Shown here in pieces: positions 54,070-62,952 of a DNA stretch of 64,000 nt. The position numbers were made by a program, and so were the translations under genes. The notes under the pieces were generated by a model that was not told the origin of the DNA, ran no database searches, and saw nothing but the letters and a program-made list of their open reading frames with translations. The first letter of the stretch is position 1. Every line of letters begins with the position of its first letter. This stretch comes from Spirochaeta cellobiosiphila DSM 17781 (GTDB taxonomy: Bacteria; Spirochaetota; Spirochaetia; DSM-17781): the NCBI RefSeq assembly GCF_000426705.1, contig NZ_AUFW01000019.1, forward strand, positions 1-64,000, written 5' to 3'.

Positions 54070-54076
54070 GAAAAGT

Positions 54077-56167
54077 ATGAAATCACAGTGGAATGAATTT
54101 CTTGGGTTTACCCAAGAAGAACTCACGCCGGACTGCCCCATAAAGAAGGTAGTAAAGCGGAATGGTAAAATTGAAGAGTTTGCCATAACAAAGATTGAAA
54201 AAGCCATCGAAAAAGCTATTAAAGCAACAATTAAAAAAGAAGACAAAACATTATCAAGCAAATTAACGGGTGAAGTATTAAAAAAACTAACCGACTTCAT
54301 GAGTTCACGGCATCCTAATTCTGTTCCTGCAATTGAAGAGATTCAGGATATCGTTGAATCAGTCCTTATTGAGCAGAAAGAAGTCGAAATAGCAAAAGCT
54401 TATATACTTTACAGAGCGAAACACGCTGTTATTCGTGACACAAAAGCTTTGGTTCTTGACATTAATGAGACCATGGATGGTTACTTAGGACAAACAGATT
54501 GGCGGGTCAATGAAAACGCTAACGTCAACTTCAGCTTAGGAGGGCTAATCCTTCATAATTCCGGTGCTATAACGGCTAATTATTGGCTTAAAAATATTTA
54601 TACACCTGAAATAGCAGAAGCTCATCGTAGTGCAGCATTTCATATTCACGACTTGTCCATGTTTTCAGGATATTGTGCGGGTTGGTCATTAAGACAATTG
54701 ATAGAGGAAGGACTGGGAGGAGTTCCTGACAAAATCACTTCAAAGCCTGCAAAACACCTATCAACACTAGTTAACCAAATTGTTAACTTTCTTGGTGTTA
54801 TGCAGAACGAGTGGGCAGGAGCACAGGCTTTATCAAGTTTTGACACTTACTTGGCCCCTTTTGTAAAACAAGACAAACTGAGTAAAGATGAAGTAAAGCA
54901 AGCCATGCAATCTTTTGTATTTGGGGTGAATACTCCCTCAAGATGGGGATCACAAGCTCCTTTTACAAACATTACATTAGATTGGATAGTACCTCAGGAT
55001 CTAAAAGATAAAAATGCCGTTGTTGGTGGAAAAACAATGGAGTTCACTTATGGGGACTGCCAGGCTGAAATGGACCTCATTAATGAACTTTTCATACAGT
55101 CCATGTTAGAAGGAGATGCTAATGGTCGAGGATTTGCATATCCCATTCCCACTTATAACATTACTCCTGATTTTGATTGGAATACGGCCAATGCTAAGCT
55201 CCTTTTTGAAATGACAGCCAAATACGGAACTCCTTATTTTCAGAACTTCATTAATAGTGATCTAGATCCCAGTGATGTGAGATCCATGTGTTGTCGTTTA
55301 CAATTAGATAAAAGAGAGTTAAGAAAACGAGGGGGAGGGCTATTTGGATCTGATGAGTTTACAGGAAGTATTGGTGTCGTCACTATTAATCTGCCTAGAA
55401 TCGGTTATCTTGCCTCCTCTGAGGAAAACTTTTGGCATAGACTAAATCATCTCATGGATTTAGCTGCAGAATCATTAACAATCAAACGTAAGGTAGTAGA
55501 ACGACTATTGGAAGCAGGACTCTTTCCTTACACAAAACGTTATCTTCAACATCTTAATAACCACTTTAATACCATTGGTTTAACAGGAATGAATGAAGCT
55601 CTACTTAATTTTATTGGTAAAGATATTACAACTACAGAAGGTAAGGCTTTTGCTGGAAAAATTCTTGATCATATGCGACAACGTTTAGCAGATTATCAGG
55701 AAAAAACTGGCGACCTATTTAACTTAGAGGCAACACCTGCAGAAAGCACAAGTTATCGGTTAGCTCGACATGACAAGATACATTATCCTGACATTATCAC
55801 CAGTGGAGAAGAAGATCCTTTCTACACAAATTCAAGTCAATTGCCTGTGGATTATACAGAAGATATTTTTGCAGCACTTGATCATCAAGATGATTTACAG
55901 ACTAAGTATACGGGAGGAACGGTATTCCATGGTTTCTTAGGAGAAGCAATTGATGATTGGGAAATTTGTCAGAAACTTGTTAGAAATATAGCAGAAAATT
56001 ACAGACTACCCTACTTCACAATATCACCTACTTTTAGTATATGTCCGAAGCATGGCTATATAAAAGGAGAACATTTTCATTGTCCTAAATGTAAAACTGA
56101 GGAAGAACAGAACATTCAACAACAAATAACAATTCTTGAAAATAAAAAACGAGAGCTATTAAGCTAA
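54077..56167 (+). CDS. nrdD: Anaerobic ribonucleoside-triphosphate reductase, body without glycyl-radical finger
   Basis: A 696-residue class III reductase body. Residues 20-110 are an ATP-cone (VVKRNGKIEEFAITKIEKAI). The barrel carries the active-site Cys region SMCCRLQLDKRELR (Cys405/406). The zinc site at the end reads SICPKHGYIKGEHFHCPKCK. A normal NrdD continues at once with the glycyl-radical finger (RVxGY). Here a helical tail (NIQQQITILENKKRELLS) ends with TAA at 56165-56167; the finger is in the next, in-frame gene. The protein alone would be inactive. It reduces ribonucleoside triphosphates without oxygen. Confidence 0.93.
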   Translation: MKSQWNEFLGFTQEELTPDCPIKKVVKRNGKIEEFAITKIEKAIEKAIKATIKKEDKTLSSKLTGEVLKKLTDFMSSRHPNSVPAIEEIQDIVESVLIEQKEVEIAKAYILYRAKHAVIRDTKALVLDINETMDGYLGQTDWRVNENANVNFSLGGLILHNSGAITANYWLKNIYTPEIAEAHRSAAFHIHDLSMFSGYCAGWSLRQLIEEGLGGVPDKITSKPAKHLSTLVNQIVNFLGVMQNEWAGAQALSSFDTYLAPFVKQDKLSKDEVKQAMQSFVFGVNTPSRWGSQAPFTNITLDWIVPQDLKDKNAVVGGKTMEFTYGDCQAEMDLINELFIQSMLEGDANGRGFAYPIPTYNITPDFDWNTANAKLLFEMTAKYGTPYFQNFINSDLDPSDVRSMCCRLQLDKRELRKRGGGLFGSDEFTGSIGVVTINLPRIGYLASSEENFWHRLNHLMDLAAESLTIKRKVVERLLEAGLFPYTKRYLQHLNNHFNTIGLTGMNEALLNFIGKDITTTEGKAFAGKILDHMRQRLADYQEKTGDLFNLEATPAESTSYRLARHDKIHYPDIITSGEEDPFYTNSSQLPVDYTEDIFAALDHQDDLQTKYTGGTVFHGFLGEAIDDWEICQKLVRNIAENYRLPYFTISPTFSICPKHGYIKGEHFHCPKCKTEEEQNIQQQITILENKKRELLS

Positions 56168-56176
56168 GGGGGAAGC

Positions 56177-56614
56177 ATGACTCAAGTAGAAACAATTGAT
56201 TCACAAATTGAGGAATTACAATCACAATTAAGTAAGGTAAAAGGGACTCAAACAGAAGTGTATACCAGAATTGTTGGGTACTACCGATGTGTTAATAACT
56301 GGAACAAAGGTAAACGAGATGAATTTAACCAACGTGTTACTTTTAAACAAGAAGCTTCTGTATTGAGTAATAGTACACATAGTTATTATGAATATTATTT
56401 TAAAGATACCTGTCCAAACTGTCCTCCTGTTAAGAATATACTTGAGTCAGTTGACCTAGAGAGCAGACAGTACAATGTCGAAAGTGATGAGGGGTTTGAA
56501 AAGGCTCTAGAAAAGAACATCTTAGCAACACCAACAGCTATTTTCTACAATGAGAATGGTAAGGAATTATTCCGTGCATCAACACCTCAGGCGTTGATGG
56601 ATAAATTGAACTAA
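56177..56614 (+). CDS. Glycyl-radical finger of NrdD fused to a redoxin domain
   Basis: A 145-residue protein. Residues 7-22 form a short coiled-coil-like helix; residues 25-56 are the NrdD C-terminal finger, TEVYTRIVGYYRCVNNWNKG, with the radical Gly at 34. Residues 70-145 are a glutaredoxin/NrdH-like domain: YYFKDTCPNCPPVKNIL with Cys79-x-x-Cys82 and the cis-Pro loop ATPTAIFY. The frame is the same as nrdD, separated by TAA and eight further codon bases that include GGGGGA, a strong ribosome binding site. It must supply the radical to NrdD and probably its reductant. Confidence 0.88.
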   Translation: MTQVETIDSQIEELQSQLSKVKGTQTEVYTRIVGYYRCVNNWNKGKRDEFNQRVTFKQEASVLSNSTHSYYEYYFKDTCPNCPPVKNILESVDLESRQYNVESDEGFEKALEKNILATPTAIFYNENGKELFRASTPQALMDKLN

Positions 56615-57319
56615 ATGGGAATTACATCAGAATCAATACTGGGCTATCTGCAACCATCATCATTCATTGATTATCCTGGGCAAATATCCGCAGTGTTATT
56701 TCTACCAGGCTGTAATTTACGTTGTCCGTATTGTCATAATCATGACTTATTAATACGCCCCTATCCAGAGGGGCGTATCACATGGGAAGAACTAAGTAAT
56801 TTTTTGGATAAACGGAAGAAAGTACTCTCTGGTGTTACAATATCAGGAGGTGAACCTAGCATGTATCCTGATTTAAAAGAACTTATTCATTTAATTAAAG
56901 ACAAAGGATATCTGGTTAAGCTGGATACAAATGGGTGTTATCCTTCTAAATTAGATAATATCGATGTTGATTATATTGCCCTGGATATAAAAACGACACA
57001 ACAAAAACAAAAACTCATGGGTCTCAGTGAAAACTATGATTACTATGATCTGCTTCAACAAAGTATAGACAAGATTAAACATCAAAATATCTTTTTAGAA
57101 ATGCGTTCCGTTATTGTTCCTCCTTTATTGGAGGATGATGATATAAGAGAGTTAATACCCTTTATAAGGCAATCCGATCAATACTACTTTACAAAGTTCA
57201 GACCCGGGAAATGCCTATCTAGAGATTACGGAATACATAATGTTCCAAGTGTAGAAATGATGAAAAAGGTTGAGATGATTCTATCAGATTATAACATTTC
57301 TTTTAAAATTCGAGCTTAA
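56615..57319 (+). CDS. nrdG: Anaerobic ribonucleotide reductase-activating radical SAM protein
   Basis: A 234-residue radical SAM enzyme. The iron-sulfur motif is FLPGCNLRCPYCHNHDL (CxxxCxxC), with SGGEPSMYPDL for SAM binding and YLVKLDTNG. It makes the glycyl radical on the finger protein encoded just upstream; its start directly follows that stop. Resembles the NrdG form used with NrdD2-type enzymes, which is about 230 residues long. Confidence 0.93.
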   Translation: MGITSESILGYLQPSSFIDYPGQISAVLFLPGCNLRCPYCHNHDLLIRPYPEGRITWEELSNFLDKRKKVLSGVTISGGEPSMYPDLKELIHLIKDKGYLVKLDTNGCYPSKLDNIDVDYIALDIKTTQQKQKLMGLSENYDYYDLLQQSIDKIKHQNIFLEMRSVIVPPLLEDDDIRELIPFIRQSDQYYFTKFRPGKCLSRDYGIHNVPSVEMMKKVEMILSDYNISFKIRA

Positions 57320-57321
57320 AA

Positions 57322-57352
57322 AATCCGCCCCCAAACAGGGACGGTCTTTTAC
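57322..57352. terminator. Terminator between convergent nrdG and cheY
   Basis: CCGCCCC and GGGACGG pair with one mismatch around a short loop, flanked by AAAAAAT on the left and TCTTTTAC on the right. It could end transcripts from both sides. Confidence 0.55.
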
Positions 57353-57355
57353 TAC

Positions 57356-57793
57356 TTATTGATCAAGAACTGTCATGACCCTTTCCAGAACTTTCTTTCT
57401 ATCAAGCGGCTTAACAATATAATTCTTAGCACCGATAACGAGAGATTTTTTAACAAGATCTTGTTTACCAAGTGCAGAAATCATAATAACCTTCGCATCT
57501 TTATCGAATTCGATAATCTTTTCCAAAGATGTTACACCATCCATTTTAGGCATAGTTATATCCATTGTGACCAAGTCAACATTAGGATATAGTTCTTTGT
57601 ATTTTTCTAGTCCTTCTTCACCATCAGCAGCGGTTCCAGCAACTTCAAAGCCTTCTGAAGTTAGAATCTGACCTATTTGCTTCTTTACGAACATGGAATC
57701 ATCTACTATCAAAACCCTAAAGGGAGAACCATCTGGTCTGCTACCATCAGGAGATTTTGAGTTGATATTAGGGAAATCCACTTTCGTCTTCAT
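57356..57793 (-). CDS. cheY: Response regulator CheY
   Basis: A 145-residue single-domain receiver. The acidic pair is in VLIVDDSMF, the phospho-acceptor Asp in VTMDITMPKMDG, Thr/Ser in MISALGKQ and Lys in YIVKPLDRKKV. An extra 25-residue polar N-terminus (NINSKSPDGSRPDGSPFR) is seen. Ribosome binding site GGAGGAAC. Spirochaetes often carry several CheY; this may be a motor-binding or a metabolic form. Confidence 0.92.
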   Translation of the reverse strand: MKTKVDFPNINSKSPDGSRPDGSPFRVLIVDDSMFVKKQIGQILTSEGFEVAGTAADGEEGLEKYKELYPNVDLVTMDITMPKMDGVTSLEKIIEFDKDAKVIMISALGKQDLVKKSLVIGAKNYIVKPLDRKKVLERVMTVLDQ

Positions 57794-57993
57794 ATTTGTT
57801 CCTCCAAGTACAGTTCTTAAGCGATGAATGCACTCTAGTTACCAGTTTATTGTACTTCAGCTAGTAAATCAAGTACGGAAAATATAAAGTTTTCGAAGCT
57901 TTTTGCAATGGAATAAATATTCATTACTCCTTGTATAAGGCTTTGTAAATTATTATTATAGCAACCAAAATGGTATAAATTTTAGGAGAGACA

Positions 57994-60633
57994 ATGAAGA
58001 AAACAGAGAGTAAAGCCTCCCTTAATATTAAAGGTATTGAATATACCTACTTCAATATTTCTCAAATTAAGGAAGCTCAAAATCTTCCCTTTAGTTTGAA
58101 GATTTTATTGGAAAATGTCCTACGAAAACAAGATGGTACTATTATTACAGAGGAACATGCAACAGAAATAGCTTCTGGAAAGGATAGAACAAAACACCCC
58201 TTTGAGATTCCTCACCATCCAGGACGTGTATTAATGCAGGATTTTACTGGTGTTCCTGCGGTAGTCGATTTGGCTGCTATGAGAGATGCGGTCAAAAAAG
58301 CTGGAGGCGATCCTCTCAAAATCAACCCTCTTGTACCTGTAGATCTTGTTATTGACCATTCTGTCCAACTTGATCATTACGGAACTCCTGAAGCCTTAGC
58401 CCAAAATGTAGAAAAAGAATATGAACGTAATAAAGAAAGATACTCACTCTTAAAATGGGCTCAAAAGAGTTTTGATAATTTTAGGGTTGTCCCACCAAAC
58501 TCGGGAATCATTCATCAGATCAATCTAGAATACCTTGGTGAAGTAGTCCAGCAAAAAGAGGAAGCCGGTGAAATCATTCTTTACCCAGACAGTCTAGTAG
58601 GGACTGATAGTCATTCCACAATGATTAATGGGTTAGGTGTTATGGGATGGGGTGTTGGTGGTATCGAAGCGGAAGCCGTTATTTGCGGACAACCTTACTA
58701 TATGCTCATACCGGATGTTGTAGGTGTCAAATTAACAGGAAAATTAAAGCCAGGTATTACAGCAACAGATATGGTCCTCACTATTGTACAAATGCTTCGT
58801 AAACATGGAGTCGTTGGTAAGTTTGTTGAGTTCATTGGCGAAGGAATGAAAAATTTAGGGGTAACTGATCGAGCGGTTATAGCAAACATGAGTCCAGAAT
58901 ATGGGGCAACAATGGGCTTTTTTCCCGTAGATGAAAATACAATTGATTATCTAAAATTGACAGGTAGAAATGAAAAAGCTTCTATTGTCGAAGCCTATGC
59001 AAAAGCTCAGGGAATGTTTTATACAGGGACGAATGACCCTCATTATTCCACCTTGTTAGAATTAGACCTATCAACTGTTGTACCTTCTCTAGCAGGCCCA
59101 AGCCGTCCACAGGATCGACTCAACTTTAGTGACACTCAAACAGCCTTAGGTAAAGTTCAAACTGATAAATCTAAAGAACGGGGCGCGATTGAAGTTAGAC
59201 TAGGAAAAGAGACTGTTCAAATTGATGATGGAACCATTGCCATCGCTTCTATTACCAGTTGTACCAATACTTCCAGTCCAGCGCTTATGATAGGAGCGGG
59301 ATTGGTAGCAAAGAAAGCCGCCGCAAAAGGATTAAAAGTTCCCTCCTGGGTTAAAACTACTTTAGCACCTGGATCCAGGGTCGTTAAGGATTATCTTGAA
59401 AAAGCTGGCCTATTAAGCTCCCTAGAAAATTTAGGGTTCAATATTGCCGCTTTTGGTTGTGCCACCTGTATTGGGAATTCAGGGCCACTACATCCAGCCA
59501 TAGAAGAAGCAGCATCTACAAATGATATAGCCCTGACTTCTGTACTATCAGGTAACAGAAATTTTGAAGCCCGTATCCATCAATTAGTTAAAGGTAATTT
59601 CCTAGCCTCCCCTCCTTTGGTAGTCGCTTACGCTCTAGCTGGTAGAATAACAATTGATTTATCAAAGGAACCTATCTGTAAAACAGCAGAAGGAGAAGAT
59701 GTCTTCCTAGTAGATATCTGGCCCACTGATGAAGAGATTCAATCCTTAATTGATTCCTCTGTCTCTGGAGAATCATTTAGACAACAATATGAATCCATCT
59801 TTGAAGGAGATGAATACTGGCAATCTCTTCAAGTTGAAGAAAGTGAAACTTTCCAATGGGATCCTGATTCCACTTATATTAGAAACCCACCTTTCTTTGA
59901 AGGTTTTACTAAAGAAATAACACTCGTTGATTCTATTGAAAAAGCACGGCCCCTACTTCTATTGGGAGATTCAATCACTACAGATCATATCAGTCCTGCA
60001 GGAGCAATTCCTAAAGACTACCCAGCTGGACAATATCTGTTATCCCATAAGGTAGATAAAGTAGACTTTAATTCTTACGGGTCCCGTCGTGGTAATCATG
60101 AGGTCATGATGAGAGGAACTTTTGGCAATATACGTGTTAAGAATCAGCTTGTGGCTCCTAAGGAAGGAAGTTATACCAAAAAGTTCCCTGAAGACGATGT
60201 AGTTTATATCTATGATGGAGCCATGTCCTATAAGGAAGAAGGAACACCACTACTGGTTATGAGTGGCAAAGAATACGGGACAGGTTCTAGTCGTGATTGG
60301 GCTGCTAAAGGAACTATCCTATTGGGAGCACGTTTTGTGATTGCCCAATCTTATGAACGTATTCACAGATCAAATCTTGTTGGTATGGGAGTATTACCTT
60401 TAGAATTTATTGAAGGACAATCTTGGGAATCCCTTGGTATCAAAGGGGATGAACAATTTAGTATTCATAACTTAAAAACGACTCAACCTGGAGATATACT
60501 TACCATTGAAGTCCAACCAAAATCAGGCGATGCTTGGTCATTCAAAGCAAAAAGCCGATTAGATACAATTGTAGATTTAGGTTACTTCCAAAATGGAGGA
60601 ATCCTCCCTTATGTGATTCGTCAGTTAATATAA
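57994..60633 (+). CDS. acnA: Aconitate hydratase
   Basis: An 879-residue aconitase of the AcnA/IRP1 type, interconverting citrate and isocitrate. Its iron-sulfur Cys residues occur in ITSCTNTSSPALMIGAGL and FGCATCIGNSGPLHPAIEEA. DFTGVPAVVDLAAMRD, GTDSHSTMINGLGVMGWGVG and SGKEYGTGSSRDWAAKGT are further motifs. GGAGAGAC is the ribosome binding site. It is monocistronic, with a terminator after the stop. Confidence 0.96.
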   Translation: MKKTESKASLNIKGIEYTYFNISQIKEAQNLPFSLKILLENVLRKQDGTIITEEHATEIASGKDRTKHPFEIPHHPGRVLMQDFTGVPAVVDLAAMRDAVKKAGGDPLKINPLVPVDLVIDHSVQLDHYGTPEALAQNVEKEYERNKERYSLLKWAQKSFDNFRVVPPNSGIIHQINLEYLGEVVQQKEEAGEIILYPDSLVGTDSHSTMINGLGVMGWGVGGIEAEAVICGQPYYMLIPDVVGVKLTGKLKPGITATDMVLTIVQMLRKHGVVGKFVEFIGEGMKNLGVTDRAVIANMSPEYGATMGFFPVDENTIDYLKLTGRNEKASIVEAYAKAQGMFYTGTNDPHYSTLLELDLSTVVPSLAGPSRPQDRLNFSDTQTALGKVQTDKSKERGAIEVRLGKETVQIDDGTIAIASITSCTNTSSPALMIGAGLVAKKAAAKGLKVPSWVKTTLAPGSRVVKDYLEKAGLLSSLENLGFNIAAFGCATCIGNSGPLHPAIEEAASTNDIALTSVLSGNRNFEARIHQLVKGNFLASPPLVVAYALAGRITIDLSKEPICKTAEGEDVFLVDIWPTDEEIQSLIDSSVSGESFRQQYESIFEGDEYWQSLQVEESETFQWDPDSTYIRNPPFFEGFTKEITLVDSIEKARPLLLLGDSITTDHISPAGAIPKDYPAGQYLLSHKVDKVDFNSYGSRRGNHEVMMRGTFGNIRVKNQLVAPKEGSYTKKFPEDDVVYIYDGAMSYKEEGTPLLVMSGKEYGTGSSRDWAAKGTILLGARFVIAQSYERIHRSNLVGMGVLPLEFIEGQSWESLGIKGDEQFSIHNLKTTQPGDILTIEVQPKSGDAWSFKAKSRLDTIVDLGYFQNGGILPYVIRQLI

Positions 60634-60641
60634 TGTTAAAT

Positions 60642-60671
60642 AACCCATTAGGTATTTGCCTAGTGGGTTTT
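60642..60671 (+). terminator. Terminator of acnA overlapping the convergent GNAT end
   Basis: AACCCATTAGG (60642-60652) and CCTAGTGGGTT (60659-60669) pair with one mismatch, followed by TTC. The right arm contains the last codons and stop of the minus-strand GNAT gene. Confidence 0.7.
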
Positions 60672-61265
60672 CATTAACTTTATTTTCAGTCTTTGTTGCA
60701 ATCCACTTTTCTTCCCTGCCCACTCATCATCAATCATAGAATACCAGGCTGTATCACGATTACGTCCTTTAATGATCATATGCTTCCTAAATAATCCTTC
60801 ATAAACAAAACCAAGAGCCTCAGCAGATTTTTTACTGGAAATGTTAATATCATCACACTTCCACACGACTCGTCTATAATGAAGATCATCAAATAAATAC
60901 TTAAGAAGACATAGAGCGACAGCAGTATTTACTTCTGTATGTTGCACTTTTAAAGAATACCAAATACTACCTATTTCTGCTTCCCCTGTTTTATTATTGA
61001 TATTTATAAGTGAGACACTTCCCACAACTTCTTGTGAACGTTTAGATAAAACAGTGAATACTACATTTGCTGTATTTTGAAGCTGAGATTCTATATATAG
61101 CCTAACATCTTCCTCTGATTTAAAAGGTCCAAAGAACATGTGGTAAAAGAGATTATCATCATTCTGTTCTATTACCCTATATAAGGAATTTGTATCACTT
61201 ATATCCATTGGAGTTAGAATTATATGCTCATTCTCTAGTATTCTCTTTTCCGGGTATGGGTACAT
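60660..61265 (-). CDS. GNAT acetyltransferase, RimJ/RimL-like
   Basis: A 201-residue GNAT protein. It begins with HIILTPMDISDTNSLYRVIE, then VVGSVSLININNKTGEAEIG and IWYSLKVQHTEVNTAVALCL, and ends with KKSAEALGFVYEGLFRKHMI. This is the RimJ/RimL or small-molecule acetyltransferase layout (DUF4184-like not seen). Its N-terminus overlaps the end of the GH5 gene by 38 bases, so both are co-transcribed. Confidence 0.88.
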   Translation of the reverse strand: MYPYPEKRILENEHIILTPMDISDTNSLYRVIEQNDDNLFYHMFFGPFKSEEDVRLYIESQLQNTANVVFTVLSKRSQEVVGSVSLININNKTGEAEIGSIWYSLKVQHTEVNTAVALCLLKYLFDDLHYRRVVWKCDDINISSKKSAEALGFVYEGLFRKHMIIKGRNRDTAWYSMIDDEWAGKKSGLQQRLKIKLMKTH

Positions 61266-62865
61266 TCCGTAGCTCCTTACTGATTAATAACTGTTTACCT
61301 AAAGCAAGCGCGACTTCAATACGAACTTGTTCTTCTGGATCGTTTCTTAGTCTCTTTATTTCCATAATAACATCTTTATCAGAGTCGGTAATCATTTCCG
61401 AAAGGGCATAAACAGTAGATCTTCGGACAAGCCATTCTTCATCATTAAGTAGTTGAACCAACTTTGGGATGGCATTTCTTGCAAGGTCTTTTTGGATTGC
61501 AAGAGCTAATACAGCACTGTCTCTAATGATCCATTCTTCATTATCCAGATCCAATATTAATTCGTCAACACTACGGGTCTCTATACTACTATCACTTAGT
61601 ATACCCTTGTCTTCTATTCCACTATTAAACTGAGTGTATAAGACTTCCCAAATAGGGTTAGGAACTCGAATCTTAAGTTTTTCAAGATCAATATCCTTTT
61701 TATCAATATTTATTATATAGCGACCAGAGTCAGGTATGTCTCCAAGTTGATAGTCAAAGCCGGTATAGGGACTATAAATATTAAATGCCCAGAAACTCCA
61801 ATGCCATTGATTACGATTGTATAAAGTAATCAGATCACCTAAGTATTCAGCACAACCATTAATTCTTCTATTACACCAAACTTCACTGGCGATAATACGA
61901 AATGGTTCTATTTCATTATCATTAATAAATTGATAAACAGGTGATAATAGTTTATTAAGATCATCAATTGTCCATACTTCTGTTAGGCCTTTCCAATATT
62001 GGGGCATAGCATTAGGATAGCTGTATCTCCCTTTATTTCCGTTCTCCAAAGAAGAGAAAGTCCAGGGTCCTGGATTATGAAATGCATATAGGATATTAGG
62101 ATCCTCTTGTGGTTTAAGAAAAGGCATACCTTTGGGATCTGCCCATAGATAGCCATCAAGTAAAATAGGAGTTTCTGAATCCACCTCTCTAATGGCTTCG
62201 ATCATCAGAGTATTAAACAAGTTTAAATCCGCAACGGTTCCCTCTGCCCTCTCCAACCATCTTTTAAAACTACCATTAGGTCTATCGAAACCATATGCAT
62301 AAGCAGCACAAGGTTCATTAATAGGATTATAGGCAACAATCGCGGGATGATCCTTAACAGCACTAGCAAGCTCTTTCCAAAAATCAAATGACTGTCTCCA
62401 GTACTTCTCATCTTCCCAAAGTCGAGTATCTGTTTCAACTTCATTAGGATTACCATATCTATGTCCAGGGAGTTCGAACATTGTTAACACTATTGCTATA
62501 TCATTTTTATAAGCATCATCCAAAATATCCAGCAATAATTCCAGATCATCTCGATTGATTGTCTCAAAATCATCAAGATCGCCTATCAGAAAATCCTTTT
62601 CATTTGCAGGTAATAGGTTTGGTCCAAAACGAATGTATTGCAAACCTATTTCTTTTGCTTTATTAAAGTAATCTGGCTCATATCTTTCCATGAAGAAATT
62701 CCCACCTTTCTTCTGCTCCAACCAGAATCCAATCTTTCCTGAAGTATTGTTGCCAGATAGAGCTTTCTGATTCTGATGTAAAGTTATTTTATCTGGTGCT
62801 TTTTGAAGTGTTGCTGAACATCCAATAAGGAATACCATTATCAAAGATATAATAGTTTTTCTCAT
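61228..62865 (-). CDS. GH5-like glycoside hydrolase lipoprotein with C-terminal HEAT repeats
   Basis: A 545-residue lipoprotein (lipobox LIGC, Cys16). Residues 40-370 are a GH5-type TIM barrel: the acid/base Glu185 is in VAYNPINEPC and the nucleophile is probably Glu328 in FRIIASEVWCNRR. QYIRFGPNLLP and LLDGYLWADP are further strands. Residues 440-530 contain HEAT/PBS-lyase-like units (LDNEEWIIRDSAVLALAIQK and LNDEEWLVRRSTVYALSEMI). Beta-glucan or mannan cleavage is likely. The HEAT extension is unusual and may bind a partner. Confidence 0.85.
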   Translation of the reverse strand: MRKTIISLIMVFLIGCSATLQKAPDKITLHQNQKALSGNNTSGKIGFWLEQKKGGNFFMERYEPDYFNKAKEIGLQYIRFGPNLLPANEKDFLIGDLDDFETINRDDLELLLDILDDAYKNDIAIVLTMFELPGHRYGNPNEVETDTRLWEDEKYWRQSFDFWKELASAVKDHPAIVAYNPINEPCAAYAYGFDRPNGSFKRWLERAEGTVADLNLFNTLMIEAIREVDSETPILLDGYLWADPKGMPFLKPQEDPNILYAFHNPGPWTFSSLENGNKGRYSYPNAMPQYWKGLTEVWTIDDLNKLLSPVYQFINDNEIEPFRIIASEVWCNRRINGCAEYLGDLITLYNRNQWHWSFWAFNIYSPYTGFDYQLGDIPDSGRYIINIDKKDIDLEKLKIRVPNPIWEVLYTQFNSGIEDKGILSDSSIETRSVDELILDLDNEEWIIRDSAVLALAIQKDLARNAIPKLVQLLNDEEWLVRRSTVYALSEMITDSDKDVIMEIKRLRNDPEEQVRIEVALALGKQLLISKELRNVPIPGKENTRE

Positions 62866-62952
62866 TTTTACCCCGATTTTATAAATATGACATTTTATTA
62901 TAAGTAGTTATAAGTGAAAATCACAGCTCTCCAAAAGACATTCTTCATATTT

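Noticed and set aside
61190-61411. Plus-strand ORF inside the GH5 gene
   Set aside because: It is the antisense shadow of the well-supported GH5 and GNAT coding sequences and has no ribosome binding site.
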